From positions 1 through 37,506 of the forward strand of contig JAHJPX010000016.1 in the NCBI GenBank assembly GCA_018819515.1: a DNA stretch of 37,506 bases, written 5' to 3'. Below, one piece after another: positions 1-5,665 of the stretch. The stretch is from Gammaproteobacteria bacterium (GTDB taxonomy: Bacteria > Pseudomonadota > Gammaproteobacteria > Burkholderiales > Rhodocyclaceae). Numbering within the stretch: the first letter of the stretch is position 1; each line of letters begins with the position of its first letter. The position numbers and the translations under genes are program-made. The notes below the pieces were generated by a model. The model was not told the origin of the DNA, made no database searches, and saw only the letters and a list, made by a program, of their open reading frames with translations.

Positions 1-114
1 CTTCCCAGCCTCCCAGCCGGGCAATACACTCCCCTTGGGCCAACGGTCGTCCTCCTGTTCCTTGATGCCTCGCAACACCAAGATAACAGTGACGGCCGCT
101 TGGCCTCTTTCAGT

Positions 115-312
115 TCACGGAGTTCGGTGAAGAACCTTTTTATTGGCTATTCTTACCGAGAGAAGCGCTATCGATTTGCCTGAAAGGTCGAGTTCGTTTT
201 GTCCCTTCATTAACGCCGGGCTTGGGGAACAGCCGCTCAAAAGGAACGCAAGAATCAGCAATGGAACCGCAATCAGGTTGGTTGATTCCAACCTGCATCT
301 TGTAAGAGTCAT
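115..312 (-). pseudogene. Truncated lipoprotein gene (5' part only)
   Basis: The frame opens with ATG after a strong ribosome binding site (GGGAGG seven to eight bases upstream on the minus strand). It encodes a short basic N-terminus, a hydrophobic stretch and a lipobox (LSGC, lipidated Cys near residue 28), then a run ending LSGKSIALLSVRIANK. That pattern fits the start of a secreted lipoprotein. After about 58 residues the reading loses character and stops at 115. The same frame reopens beyond the stop and runs to the window edge, and another frame is also open there. The gene therefore looks broken by a frameshift, a nonsense change or an insertion, or it is a fragment joined to foreign sequence. 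The start is convincing. I do not recognise the family, and the rest lies outside the window. Confidence 0.4.
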
Positions 313-592
313 TCGCTACCTCCCATGAACGATTGGATACGTTTAGTGAATCCATTCCGCTAAACTCGTTTGGGGAGCATCGAGGCCCGATTGCACCGAC
401 GTTTGCTGCATCAAACGGTGCCAAGCTCAAATGTTTTTTTTGCATTCTATGTCAAATCGGTATCGCGCCACCATGCGGACTGGATGGCGATCTCACAGGG
501 CCGCGACGGGAATGGCGTCAGCGCCCCGCCCAAATCAAAGGGGCCAATCAAAGCGGCCAGACTCATATTTCCGGGGAGCGGCCGTACTGGAT

Positions 593-675
593 AACGCCGA
601 TAACATACCTGTAGCGCGATCAGTTGTCCGCTTCGGGGCATGATGATCGAAGGCCGCTCGTGCCCGTTCTGCGAC
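593..675 (+). repeat. Dispersed repeat B, copy 1
   Basis: The stretch begins AACGCCGATAACATACCTG and includes TTGTCCGCTT and ATGATCGAAGGCCGCT. It aligns over about 75 bases with 10837-10918 on the same strand, and less closely with the reverse complement of 5534-5597. All three copies lie directly beside a copy of the short palindromic repeat or its long form. No open frame is shared between copies, so this is a non-coding repeat. Confidence 0.6.
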
Positions 676-681
676 TTCCCT

Positions 682-708
682 GAAAAGTCAGCCGTGGCGA
701 CACGCCAC
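682..708 (+). repeat. Palindromic repeat A, copy 1
   Basis: This is a full-length copy: GAAAAGTCAGCC followed by the hairpin GTGGCG-ACA-CGCCAC. It lies seven bases beyond the stop codon of the leftward VOC gene. Read on that gene's strand, it is a 6-bp stem followed seven bases later by TTTTC, so it may help end that transcript. Confidence 0.85.
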
Positions 709-715
709 CCCTGTC

Positions 716-1138
716 TCAATCCGCCGGAATCAGTTGCGGATTCCAGGTGACTTCCCACAGGTGCTGGTCGGGGTCCTGGAAGTAGCCGGCGTAGCCGCCC
801 CAGAAGGTGTCTTGTGCCGGTTTGACGATGACGGCACCCGCGGCTTTGGCCTGGGCCATGACGGCGTCGACTTCGGTTCGCGAGGCGACGTTGTGCGCGA
901 GGCAGACGTCGGTGAGGCTGGGCGGGCTGCGGGCGATGCCGGCGTCGTGGGCGAGGCTGGCGCGCGGCCAGAGCGCGAGTTGCAGGCCGGCCTGCAGTTT
1001 GAAGAACGCGACGGCGCCGTGCTCGAAGGCGGTGCCGGTGATACCGGGCGTTTCCAGCCCGAGACCGTCGCGGTAGAAGCGCATGGCGCGCTCCAGGTCG
1101 TCGACGCCCAGGGTGACCATGGTGATGCGTGGCTTCAT
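716..1138 (-). CDS. VOC-family (glyoxalase/bleomycin-resistance fold) protein
   Basis: A 140-residue protein with the single-domain vicinal-oxygen-chelate layout. The N-terminal half has the VTLGVDDLERAMRFYRDGLG pattern typical of glyoxalase-like proteins. The C-terminal half has GGYAGYFQDPDQHLWEVTWNP, where the DPDxHxWEV motif supplies the second-half metal ligand (Glu). The length matches the family. The start at 1138 is chosen for the GGAGG eight bases upstream; an in-frame extension further upstream runs through repeat sequence and is not believed. VOC proteins include glyoxalases, dioxygenases and resistance proteins, and the substrate cannot be told from the sequence. The gene is likely transcribed alone, between a palindromic repeat downstream and a composite repeat upstream. 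Confidence 0.88.
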   Translation of the reverse strand: MKPRITMVTLGVDDLERAMRFYRDGLGLETPGITGTAFEHGAVAFFKLQAGLQLALWPRASLAHDAGIARSPPSLTDVCLAHNVASRTEVDAVMAQAKAAGAVIVKPAQDTFWGGYAGYFQDPDQHLWEVTWNPQLIPAD

Positions 1139-1154
1139 GGCGTCCTCCGAAAAC

Positions 1155-1240
1155 TGTGGGGCGCTGCCCCATCCCTCGCGCTGCCCGGGACCGCCACGTC
1201 GTGGCGTTCTGCGCCCTTTGGGCTGGCGGCGTACCGTCAG
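1155..1240 (+). repeat. Long composite repeat L, copy 1
   Basis: The sequence runs TGTGGGGCGCTGCCCC, ATCCCTCGCGCTGCCCGGGA, then CGCCACGTCGTGGCG, then TGCGCCCTTTGGGCTGG, and ends in a degraded palindromic-repeat hairpin (GGCGTACCGTCAG). Four more copies are at 9151, 10928, 11581 and 20875. The right end supplies the stop codon of the small lipoprotein at 1237-1440. Confidence 0.75.
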
Positions 1241-1440
1241 CGTCCCTCGGCGTCTCGTAGCCGTTGATCGGCCTGCTGTTGGGCTTGCTGAACTTCGGAG
1301 ATGACCTTTTGTTGCGCGGCCTGCGCCTGCTCGACTTCCTGCGCTTTGCTCTTGCCGGCGACCGCCGCAGTGACGGCGGTGTCGCCCAGGCCACAGCCGC
1401 CGATGCAGGCGAGGGAGATGGCGATGAGGGCAGTTTTCAT
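1237..1440 (-). CDS. Small outer-membrane-type lipoprotein, unknown function
   Basis: A 67-residue product begins MKTALIAISLACIGGCG. The lipobox (IGGC, Cys16) follows a short hydrophobic signal, so the mature chain is predicted to be lipidated. The rest is Gln/Ala-rich and strongly helical (roughly residues 28-66, with repeated Q-A-Q and E-V-Q patterns), suggesting a small coiled coil like other short surface lipoproteins. The ribosome binding site AAAGGA lies nine bases before the ATG. The last few codons and the stop lie in the end of a dispersed repeat, so the C-terminus may have been reset by repeat insertion. I do not recognise a named family. Confidence 0.6.
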   Translation of the reverse strand: MKTALIAISLACIGGCGLGDTAVTAAVAGKSKAQEVEQAQAAQQKVISEVQQAQQQADQRLRDAEGR

Positions 1441-1470
1441 GTCTGGGGTCCTTTGCATGCAACATTCCAT

Positions 1471-1495
1471 AAAGTCAGCCATGGCGATACGCCAT
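1471..1495 (+). repeat. Palindromic repeat A, copy 2 (covarying stem)
   Basis: AAAGTCAGCC is followed by ATGGCG-ATA-CGCCAT. Compared with the consensus hairpin GTGGCG-ATA-CGCCAC, the outer G-C pair is replaced by A-T, with both arms changed together. That compensatory change supports selection for, or copying of, a paired structure. Confidence 0.8.
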
Positions 1496-1510
1496 AGTGC
1501 GGACAGCGTG

Positions 1511-1594
1511 CAACCACTGGCTGACGAAGCGTGGCGTGTCGACAAGCCAGTGACTGAAGTCTAGGTCGTAGCTTCCGGGATCGCCAGTGAATTC
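1511..1594 (-). pseudogene. Remnant of an acpH-like gene (C-terminal part)
   Basis: Translated on the minus strand, this stretch reads GDPGSYDLDFSHWLVD then TPRFVSQW. It matches the C-terminus of the intact AcpH at 8545-9141 (ADPAGYALDFNHWLVD then AQRFVGQW) without gaps over about 27 codons. Nothing upstream resembles the first 160 residues of AcpH, and no start codon with a ribosome binding site is present, so this is a decayed duplicate. It sits between a palindromic repeat (1471) and the merR promoter. The level of change suggests an old duplication or a fragment of a related but different AcpH. Confidence 0.65.
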
Positions 1595-1642
1595 CTTGCC
1601 GGCGCCATGAACGATCTTCGGGAGCCGGGGCAAGCTAAAGGC

Positions 1643-1674
1643 TTGAGTCTGAACTATGGTTCAGAAGGTAATCT
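1643..1674 (+). promoter_or_regulatory. MerR-type promoter/operator driving the merR-like gene
   Basis: A -35 element TTGAGT (1643-1648) and a -10 element TAATCT (1669-1674) are separated by 20 bp. The spacer holds a perfect dyad CTGAAC-TATG-GTTCAG (1649-1664). An over-long spacer of 19-20 bp with a centred dyad is the hallmark of promoters activated by MerR-family proteins through DNA distortion; 20 bp is the ZntR-type spacing. It points at the merR-like gene starting at 1713, which implies self-regulation. Confidence 0.7.
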
Positions 1675-1712
1675 GATCCTGAATGGCATATCAGGCGAAC
1701 CGCCTGCCCAGC

Positions 1713-2138
1713 ATGAACACAAATCCAAAAACCAGCGGCGCTTACACCATTGGCAGCCTGGCCCAGGCGGCCGGAGTCGGAATCGGGACGGTCCGTCTGT
1801 ACCAGAAGCGAGGGCTGTTGCCGGAGCCTGAGCGGCCGGCTTATGGGGGGGTCCGTCGTTACGGTGTCGAGGATCTGGCGCGTTTGGCCCAGATACGGGG
1901 AGCCCAGGAGCTTGGCTTCACCCTGGCCGAGATCCTGCAGTTGTTTTCCCATCTGGATCGGTGCGAATGCGACTCGGCGCGCGAGATCCTGGATCGAAAG
2001 CTGGTCGAACTGAAGACGCGGATGCGTCGCCTGCGGACGGCACACCGGAACCTGACGAAGCTGAAGGCGGCCTGTGCGGCCGGGTGTGACGAAAGCTGCC
2101 TGATACGCAGGGTGTTTGGCAACGGCAAGATCGCTTGA
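1713..2138 (+). CDS. MerR-family metal-responsive transcriptional regulator
   Basis: A 141-residue protein. The N-terminal winged helix-turn-helix is clear (YTIGSLAQAAGVGIGTVRLY near residues 11-30, then VRRYGVEDL). A central coiled-coil dimer helix follows, and then a metal-site region. Cysteines lie at about 84/86, 121, 125 and 129, close to the Cys82/Cys117/Cys126 set that binds Hg(II) in mercuric MerR, so a thiophilic metal effector is likely. No mer, znt, cop or other resistance genes are nearby. The next gene (diguanylate cyclase) starts 64 bases downstream on the same strand and may be co-transcribed. The start at 1713 is preferred to an in-frame ATG at 1683 because the predicted transcription start falls near 1681. 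The ribosome binding site is weak. Confidence 0.85.
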   Translation: MNTNPKTSGAYTIGSLAQAAGVGIGTVRLYQKRGLLPEPERPAYGGVRRYGVEDLARLAQIRGAQELGFTLAEILQLFSHLDRCECDSAREILDRKLVELKTRMRRLRTAHRNLTKLKAACAAGCDESCLIRRVFGNGKIA

Positions 2139-2202
2139 AGCAGACGAGACCGGAACGGCGATTTCGACAAGCGTCGATTCGATCGAAGGTGCAAGGGGAG
2201 AC

Positions 2203-3078
2203 ATGAGGGCTGTGCTGCTCCGGCTGATGACGCCGGGAACCGTTGGCGAGCCATGGGCCCTGGCCCTCGCCATAGTTGCCAGTGCGGCCATATTCATCGG
2301 CAACCTGGCCGTGCCGCCCGTCTTCAGCCTGCGAATCCTGTACCTGCTGCCGCTGGCCATCCTGGCCATCCATGTATCGCGCCGCGCGGTCCTCGTGTCG
2401 GGCAACCTCGTCGTCCTCGCTGGCGTCGTCCATTCCATCGCCATCCTGGACATCCCGGAACACTACTGCCTGGTCCAGTGCGTCCTCGCGATCGCGGCCT
2501 TCCTGATGGTGAGCTACATCCTGCGCATCGGCCGCCAGCGCTTCATGGCCTTGCGCGAAGTCGCTACCCATGATCCCCTGACGGGGCTGAATACTCGTGC
2601 CATCTTCCGCGATGCCCTGGAAAAGGAAATCTTCCGCCAGCGGCGCTATCACGGCACATTTTCGCTGGCGATCATCGATCTCGACTACTTCAAGCAGCTG
2701 AACGACACGCGCGGGCACGACGATGGCGACGTCGCCCTGCAGATCGTCGCGCGCACCATGGAGCAGTACACGCGCGCGGCGGATACCCTGGGCCGGATCG
2801 GCGGTGACGAATTCGCCCTGCTGATGCCGAGCACCAATCAGGAGGACTGCGATCGGGTCTGCAACCTCCTCGCCGAACGGATCGCCCTGGCAATGCGCAA
2901 AGCCGGCTACGCCGTCTCCGCCAGCGTCGGCGGAGTCACCTTCGAACATGCACCGGTCTCGTCGATCGAAGCCATGCGGGCGGCCGACACGGCCATGTAC
3001 CAGGCGAAGGCGCGCGGCCGCGGCTGCTCGGTCACCGTGTGCATCGCACCGCTGATGCGTGAAAGTCAGCCGTTGTGA
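2203..3078 (+). CDS. Membrane-bound diguanylate cyclase (GGDEF)
   Basis: A 291-residue protein that should make cyclic di-GMP from two GTP. The first 110 residues contain about four hydrophobic segments (near 20-38, 42-57, 64-79 and 88-105) and form a small membrane sensor with no recognised name. The GGDEF domain follows, beginning ATHDPLTGL. The active-site motif is GGDEF at residues 200-204, and an RxxD inhibitory site (RAAD, 191-194) lies five residues before it, so product feedback inhibition is expected. The start at 2203 has the ribosome binding site AGGGGAG; an upstream in-frame ATG overlaps merR and lacks one. The last codons (ESQPL) are supplied by palindromic repeat copy 3, so the original C-terminus was altered. 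It may be co-transcribed with merR. Confidence 0.9.
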   Translation: MRAVLLRLMTPGTVGEPWALALAIVASAAIFIGNLAVPPVFSLRILYLLPLAILAIHVSRRAVLVSGNLVVLAGVVHSIAILDIPEHYCLVQCVLAIAAFLMVSYILRIGRQRFMALREVATHDPLTGLNTRAIFRDALEKEIFRQRRYHGTFSLAIIDLDYFKQLNDTRGHDDGDVALQIVARTMEQYTRAADTLGRIGGDEFALLMPSTNQEDCDRVCNLLAERIALAMRKAGYAVSASVGGVTFEHAPVSSIEAMRAADTAMYQAKARGRGCSVTVCIAPLMRESQPL

Positions 3079-3087
3079 TACGCCACC
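3061..3087 (+). repeat. Palindromic repeat A, copy 3 (overlaps a stop codon)
   Basis: GAAAGTCAGCC is followed by GTTGTG-ATA-CGCCAC. Its left half is translated as the last five residues and stop of the diguanylate cyclase; its right half lies just beyond the stop of the convergent fpr gene. The left arm is partly decayed and no longer pairs perfectly. Confidence 0.75.
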
Positions 3088-3103
3088 CGCAGCCAGCGGG
3101 CGG

Positions 3104-3880
3104 TCACTTCTCCACGAAAGCGCGTTCGATGACGTAGTCGCCCGGTTCGCCCCGGCGCGGGGAAATGGTGAAGCCGCGGGCGTCGAGCAGGGCGGAGGTG
3201 TCCTTGAGCATGTCCGGGCTGCCGCAGATCATGGCGCGGTCGGCGGCCGGGTCGAGCGGCGGGCCGCCGATGTCGGCGAACAGTTTGCCGGACTCAATGA
3301 GCTCGGTCAGCCGCCCTTCGTTGCGAAAAGTTTCGCGGGTCACGGTCGGGTAGTAGATCAGCTTTTCGCGCACCCATTCGCCGAAGAACTCGTGGTCCGA
3401 CAACTCGTTCTCGATGTAGTCGTGATACGCCAGTTCGTTGGTCCGGCGCACGCCGTGGACCAGGATCACCTGCTCGAAGCGTTCGTAGGTTTCCGGGTCG
3501 TGGATCAGGCTCATGAAGGGCGCCAGCCCGGTGCCGGTGGCGAACAGGAACAAGCGCTTGCCGGGCTTCAGGTCGTGCAGCACGAGGGTGCCGGTCGCCT
3601 TGCGGCTGACGTAGATCGGATCGCCGACCTTGAGGTGTTGCAGGCGCGATGTCAGCGGGCCGTCCTGGACCTTGATGCTGAAGAACTCCAGGTACTCCTG
3701 GTGGTTGGCGCTGGCGATGCTGTAGGCGCGCGTCAGCGGCTTGCCATCGACATCGAGTCCGACCATGACGAACTGGCCGCTGGTGAAGCGCAGGCTCTGT
3801 GCGCGCGTGGCGCGGAACGAGAACAGCGTGTCGTTCCAATGGTGGACCGAAATGACCGTCTCGAGATTGAGGTTGCTCAT
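3104..3880 (-). CDS. fpr: Ferredoxin/flavodoxin-NADP(+) reductase
   Basis: A 258-residue flavoenzyme that moves electrons between NADPH and ferredoxin or flavodoxin in the cytoplasm. The FAD-binding motif RAYSIAS lies at 51-57. The NADP-binding glycine motif GTGLAPF is at 116-122, followed by ICGSPDM, which shapes the nicotinamide pocket. The chain ends in AFVEK, the usual C-terminus of the bacterial (Azotobacter/Rhodobacter-type) FPR subclass, and the length matches that subclass. It is transcribed leftward, divergent from the nitroreductase-like gene with about 50 bp between them, so the two probably share a promoter region. Its 3' end converges on the diguanylate cyclase, with one palindromic repeat between. 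Confidence 0.95.
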   Translation of the reverse strand: MSNLNLETVISVHHWNDTLFSFRATRAQSLRFTSGQFVMVGLDVDGKPLTRAYSIASANHQEYLEFFSIKVQDGPLTSRLQHLKVGDPIYVSRKATGTLVLHDLKPGKRLFLFATGTGLAPFMSLIHDPETYERFEQVILVHGVRRTNELAYHDYIENELSDHEFFGEWVREKLIYYPTVTRETFRNEGRLTELIESGKLFADIGGPPLDPAADRAMICGSPDMLKDTSALLDARGFTISPRRGEPGDYVIERAFVEK

Positions 3881-3933
3881 CGTCGCATTCTCCCGATGCC
3901 GTTTGATCGTCGATATCGCCTAGTATGGTGCCA

Positions 3934-5505
3934 ATGGAACTCGTTCGCATCTACCACGAGCGGTCGAAGCATCGCCAGGATCGCTATGCCCCCGGCCCGG
4001 GCGGGCTGGATTGGGCCACGCAACCCAATCCCTTCCGCCGCTACGCCGGCGCGCCGGAACTGGAACTGCCGCTGCTCGCGGGCGAGCTGCCGGTCTGCTG
4101 GGACGACCTGTTCGGCCCCGGAGTTCCGCAGCAGGCCATGACCGTCGACAGCATCGCCAGCTTCTTGCAACTGTCGCTCGGCCTGTCGGCATGGAAATCC
4201 TACGGCGGCAATCGCTGGGCTCTGCGCTGCAATCCCTCCAGCGGCAACCTGCACCCCACCGAGGGTTATCTGATCTGCCCGGCGCTGCCGGGGCTGCCGG
4301 CCGGCGTCCATCATTACCGACCCGACCAGCATGGTCTCGAACAACGCGCGGTGGCACCCTTCGCCTGGTCCGGCGGCGTCCTGCTGGCGCTGACCGGCAT
4401 CCACTGGCGCGAGGCCTGGAAGTACGGCATGCGCGCCTTCCGTTATTGCCAGCACGATTGCGGCCACGCCCTCGCCGCGCTGTCCTACGCCGCCGCCGCG
4501 CTCGGCTGGCCGGCGCGCCTGCTGGCCGACTGGGGCGACGACGAGATCGCCGCGCTGACCGGCCTCGCCCGCGCTGCGGACTTCGCCGGCGCTGAATCCA
4601 AGGAGGCCGAGGAACCCGAGGCGCTCGTCTGGATCGGGCCGGGCATCGCGCCCACCGCAGCGGCGGTGCTGGCGACGCTGAACGACGCCGAATGGGCGGG
4701 CCACGCCAACACCCTGAGCCCGCAGCATCGCGACTGGCCCGACATCCCCGCCGTTGCCGCCGCCACCCGCAAGTCCGCCGGAACGAAGGTGGTGCCGGCG
4801 CAACTCGCGGCGCTGCCACCCCTCTCGCCCGCGTCGCAAGAACCGGTGAGCCACCTCATCCGCCGCCGCCGTTCCGCCCAGGCCTTCGATGGCGTTTCCG
4901 CCATCACCGCAGCGAGCTTCTATCGCATGCTCGATGCCCTGTTGCCACGCATCGCCCTGCCGCCCTGGTCGCTGACGGATGAGGCACCGTACGTGCATCC
5001 CGTGCTGTTCGTGCATCGCGTCGACGGCATCGAGCCGGGCATCTATTGCCTGCCGCGCACACCTGCCGCACTAGCCGAACTGCGCGCATCGATGCGCCCC
5101 GACTGGCTCTGGGCGAGCGTTCCCGGCTGTCCGGCCCACCTGCCGCTCTACCTGCTGGCGCCGATGGACGTGCGCGACTTCGCCGCCGCGGTTTCCTGCC
5201 AGCAGGACATCGCCGCCGATTCCGCATTCGCCATCGCCATGCTGGCGCGCTTCGACGACATCGACCCCGCACACGCCTGGCGCTACCGCCAGCGCTACTG
5301 GGAAGCGGGCATGCTCGGGCAGGTGCTCTACCTGGAAGCCGAGGCCGCCGGCGTCCAGGGCACAGGCATCGGCTGCTACTTCGACGACGCCCTGCATCGC
5401 GCGCTGGGCCTCGACACCGCGCGCTTCCAGGACCTCTACCACTTCACCGTCGGCAAGGCCGTGGTCGACAAACGGCTCGGCAGCGACGCGCCGTACGACC
5501 GCTGA
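3934..5505 (+). CDS. Tandem nitroreductase-fold protein (SagB/ThcOx family)
   Basis: A 523-residue protein made of two nitroreductase-like halves. The first half has the FMN-phosphate-binding pattern NPSSGNLHP (from residue 100). The second half starts near RRRRSAQAFDG (about residue 310) and ends with the GIGCYFDD region typical of the family. SagB-type enzymes are FMN-dependent oxidases or dehydrogenases; some oxidise azolines in peptide natural products, but many stand-alone bacterial members have no known substrate. No precursor peptide, cyclodehydratase or transporter is nearby, so a RiPP role is not supported. The start could be ATG 3925 or 3934. Neither has a clear ribosome binding site. 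A TAGTAT box seven bases before 3934 raises the possibility of a leaderless message. The stop codon abuts palindromic repeat copy 4. Confidence 0.82.
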   Translation: MELVRIYHERSKHRQDRYAPGPGGLDWATQPNPFRRYAGAPELELPLLAGELPVCWDDLFGPGVPQQAMTVDSIASFLQLSLGLSAWKSYGGNRWALRCNPSSGNLHPTEGYLICPALPGLPAGVHHYRPDQHGLEQRAVAPFAWSGGVLLALTGIHWREAWKYGMRAFRYCQHDCGHALAALSYAAAALGWPARLLADWGDDEIAALTGLARAADFAGAESKEAEEPEALVWIGPGIAPTAAAVLATLNDAEWAGHANTLSPQHRDWPDIPAVAAATRKSAGTKVVPAQLAALPPLSPASQEPVSHLIRRRRSAQAFDGVSAITAASFYRMLDALLPRIALPPWSLTDEAPYVHPVLFVHRVDGIEPGIYCLPRTPAALAELRASMRPDWLWASVPGCPAHLPLYLLAPMDVRDFAAAVSCQQDIAADSAFAIAMLARFDDIDPAHAWRYRQRYWEAGMLGQVLYLEAEAAGVQGTGIGCYFDDALHRALGLDTARFQDLYHFTVGKAVVDKRLGSDAPYDR

Positions 5506-5533
5506 AAAAAAGTCAGCCGTGGCGAGACGCCAC
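5505..5533 (+). repeat. Palindromic repeat A, copy 4
   Basis: AAAAAAGTCAGCC is followed by GTGGCG-AGA-CGCCAC, starting on the last base of the nitroreductase-like gene's stop codon. A reversed copy of repeat B follows immediately. Confidence 0.85.
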
Positions 5534-5597
5534 GTAGGGACTCCTTACTGCCAGTAGCGGACCTACTCCTCGCGCGGGTATGCTGTCGGCGTTTCCA
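5534..5597 (-). repeat. Dispersed repeat B, copy 2 (reverse orientation)
   Basis: On the minus strand it reads GGAAACGCCGACAGCATACC and then GTAGGTCCGCTACTGGCAGTA. It matches the start and middle of the copies at 593 and 10837 but in the opposite orientation. It abuts palindromic repeat copy 4 and lies just upstream of the HEAT-repeat gene. Confidence 0.55.
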
Positions 5598-5665
5598 AAT
5601 TTGACCGGTCTTGGCAAATCAAGCTTGGCCCATTTAACTGTGGCCCAATTAACTGGGAGCGTGTT

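Larger units (their letters stand above)
313..715. other. Intergenic stretch with dispersed repeats only
   Basis: No convincing gene is seen. The left part (313-590) has short overlapping open frames with no ribosome binding site or recognisable product. The right part holds one copy of the approximately 75-bp repeat (593-675) followed by one copy of the short palindromic repeat (682-708), which ends just beyond the stop of the leftward VOC gene. Confidence 0.5.

Noticed and set aside
447..1394. Minus-strand open frame of 315 codons overlapping the VOC gene
   Set aside because: It is Arg/Pro-rich with no motifs, is in a different frame from the real gene, and runs across several non-coding repeats.
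3934..5505. RiPP biosynthesis cluster suggested by the SagB-like protein
   Set aside because: No precursor peptide, YcaO protein, cyclodehydratase or exporter was found within several kb on either side.
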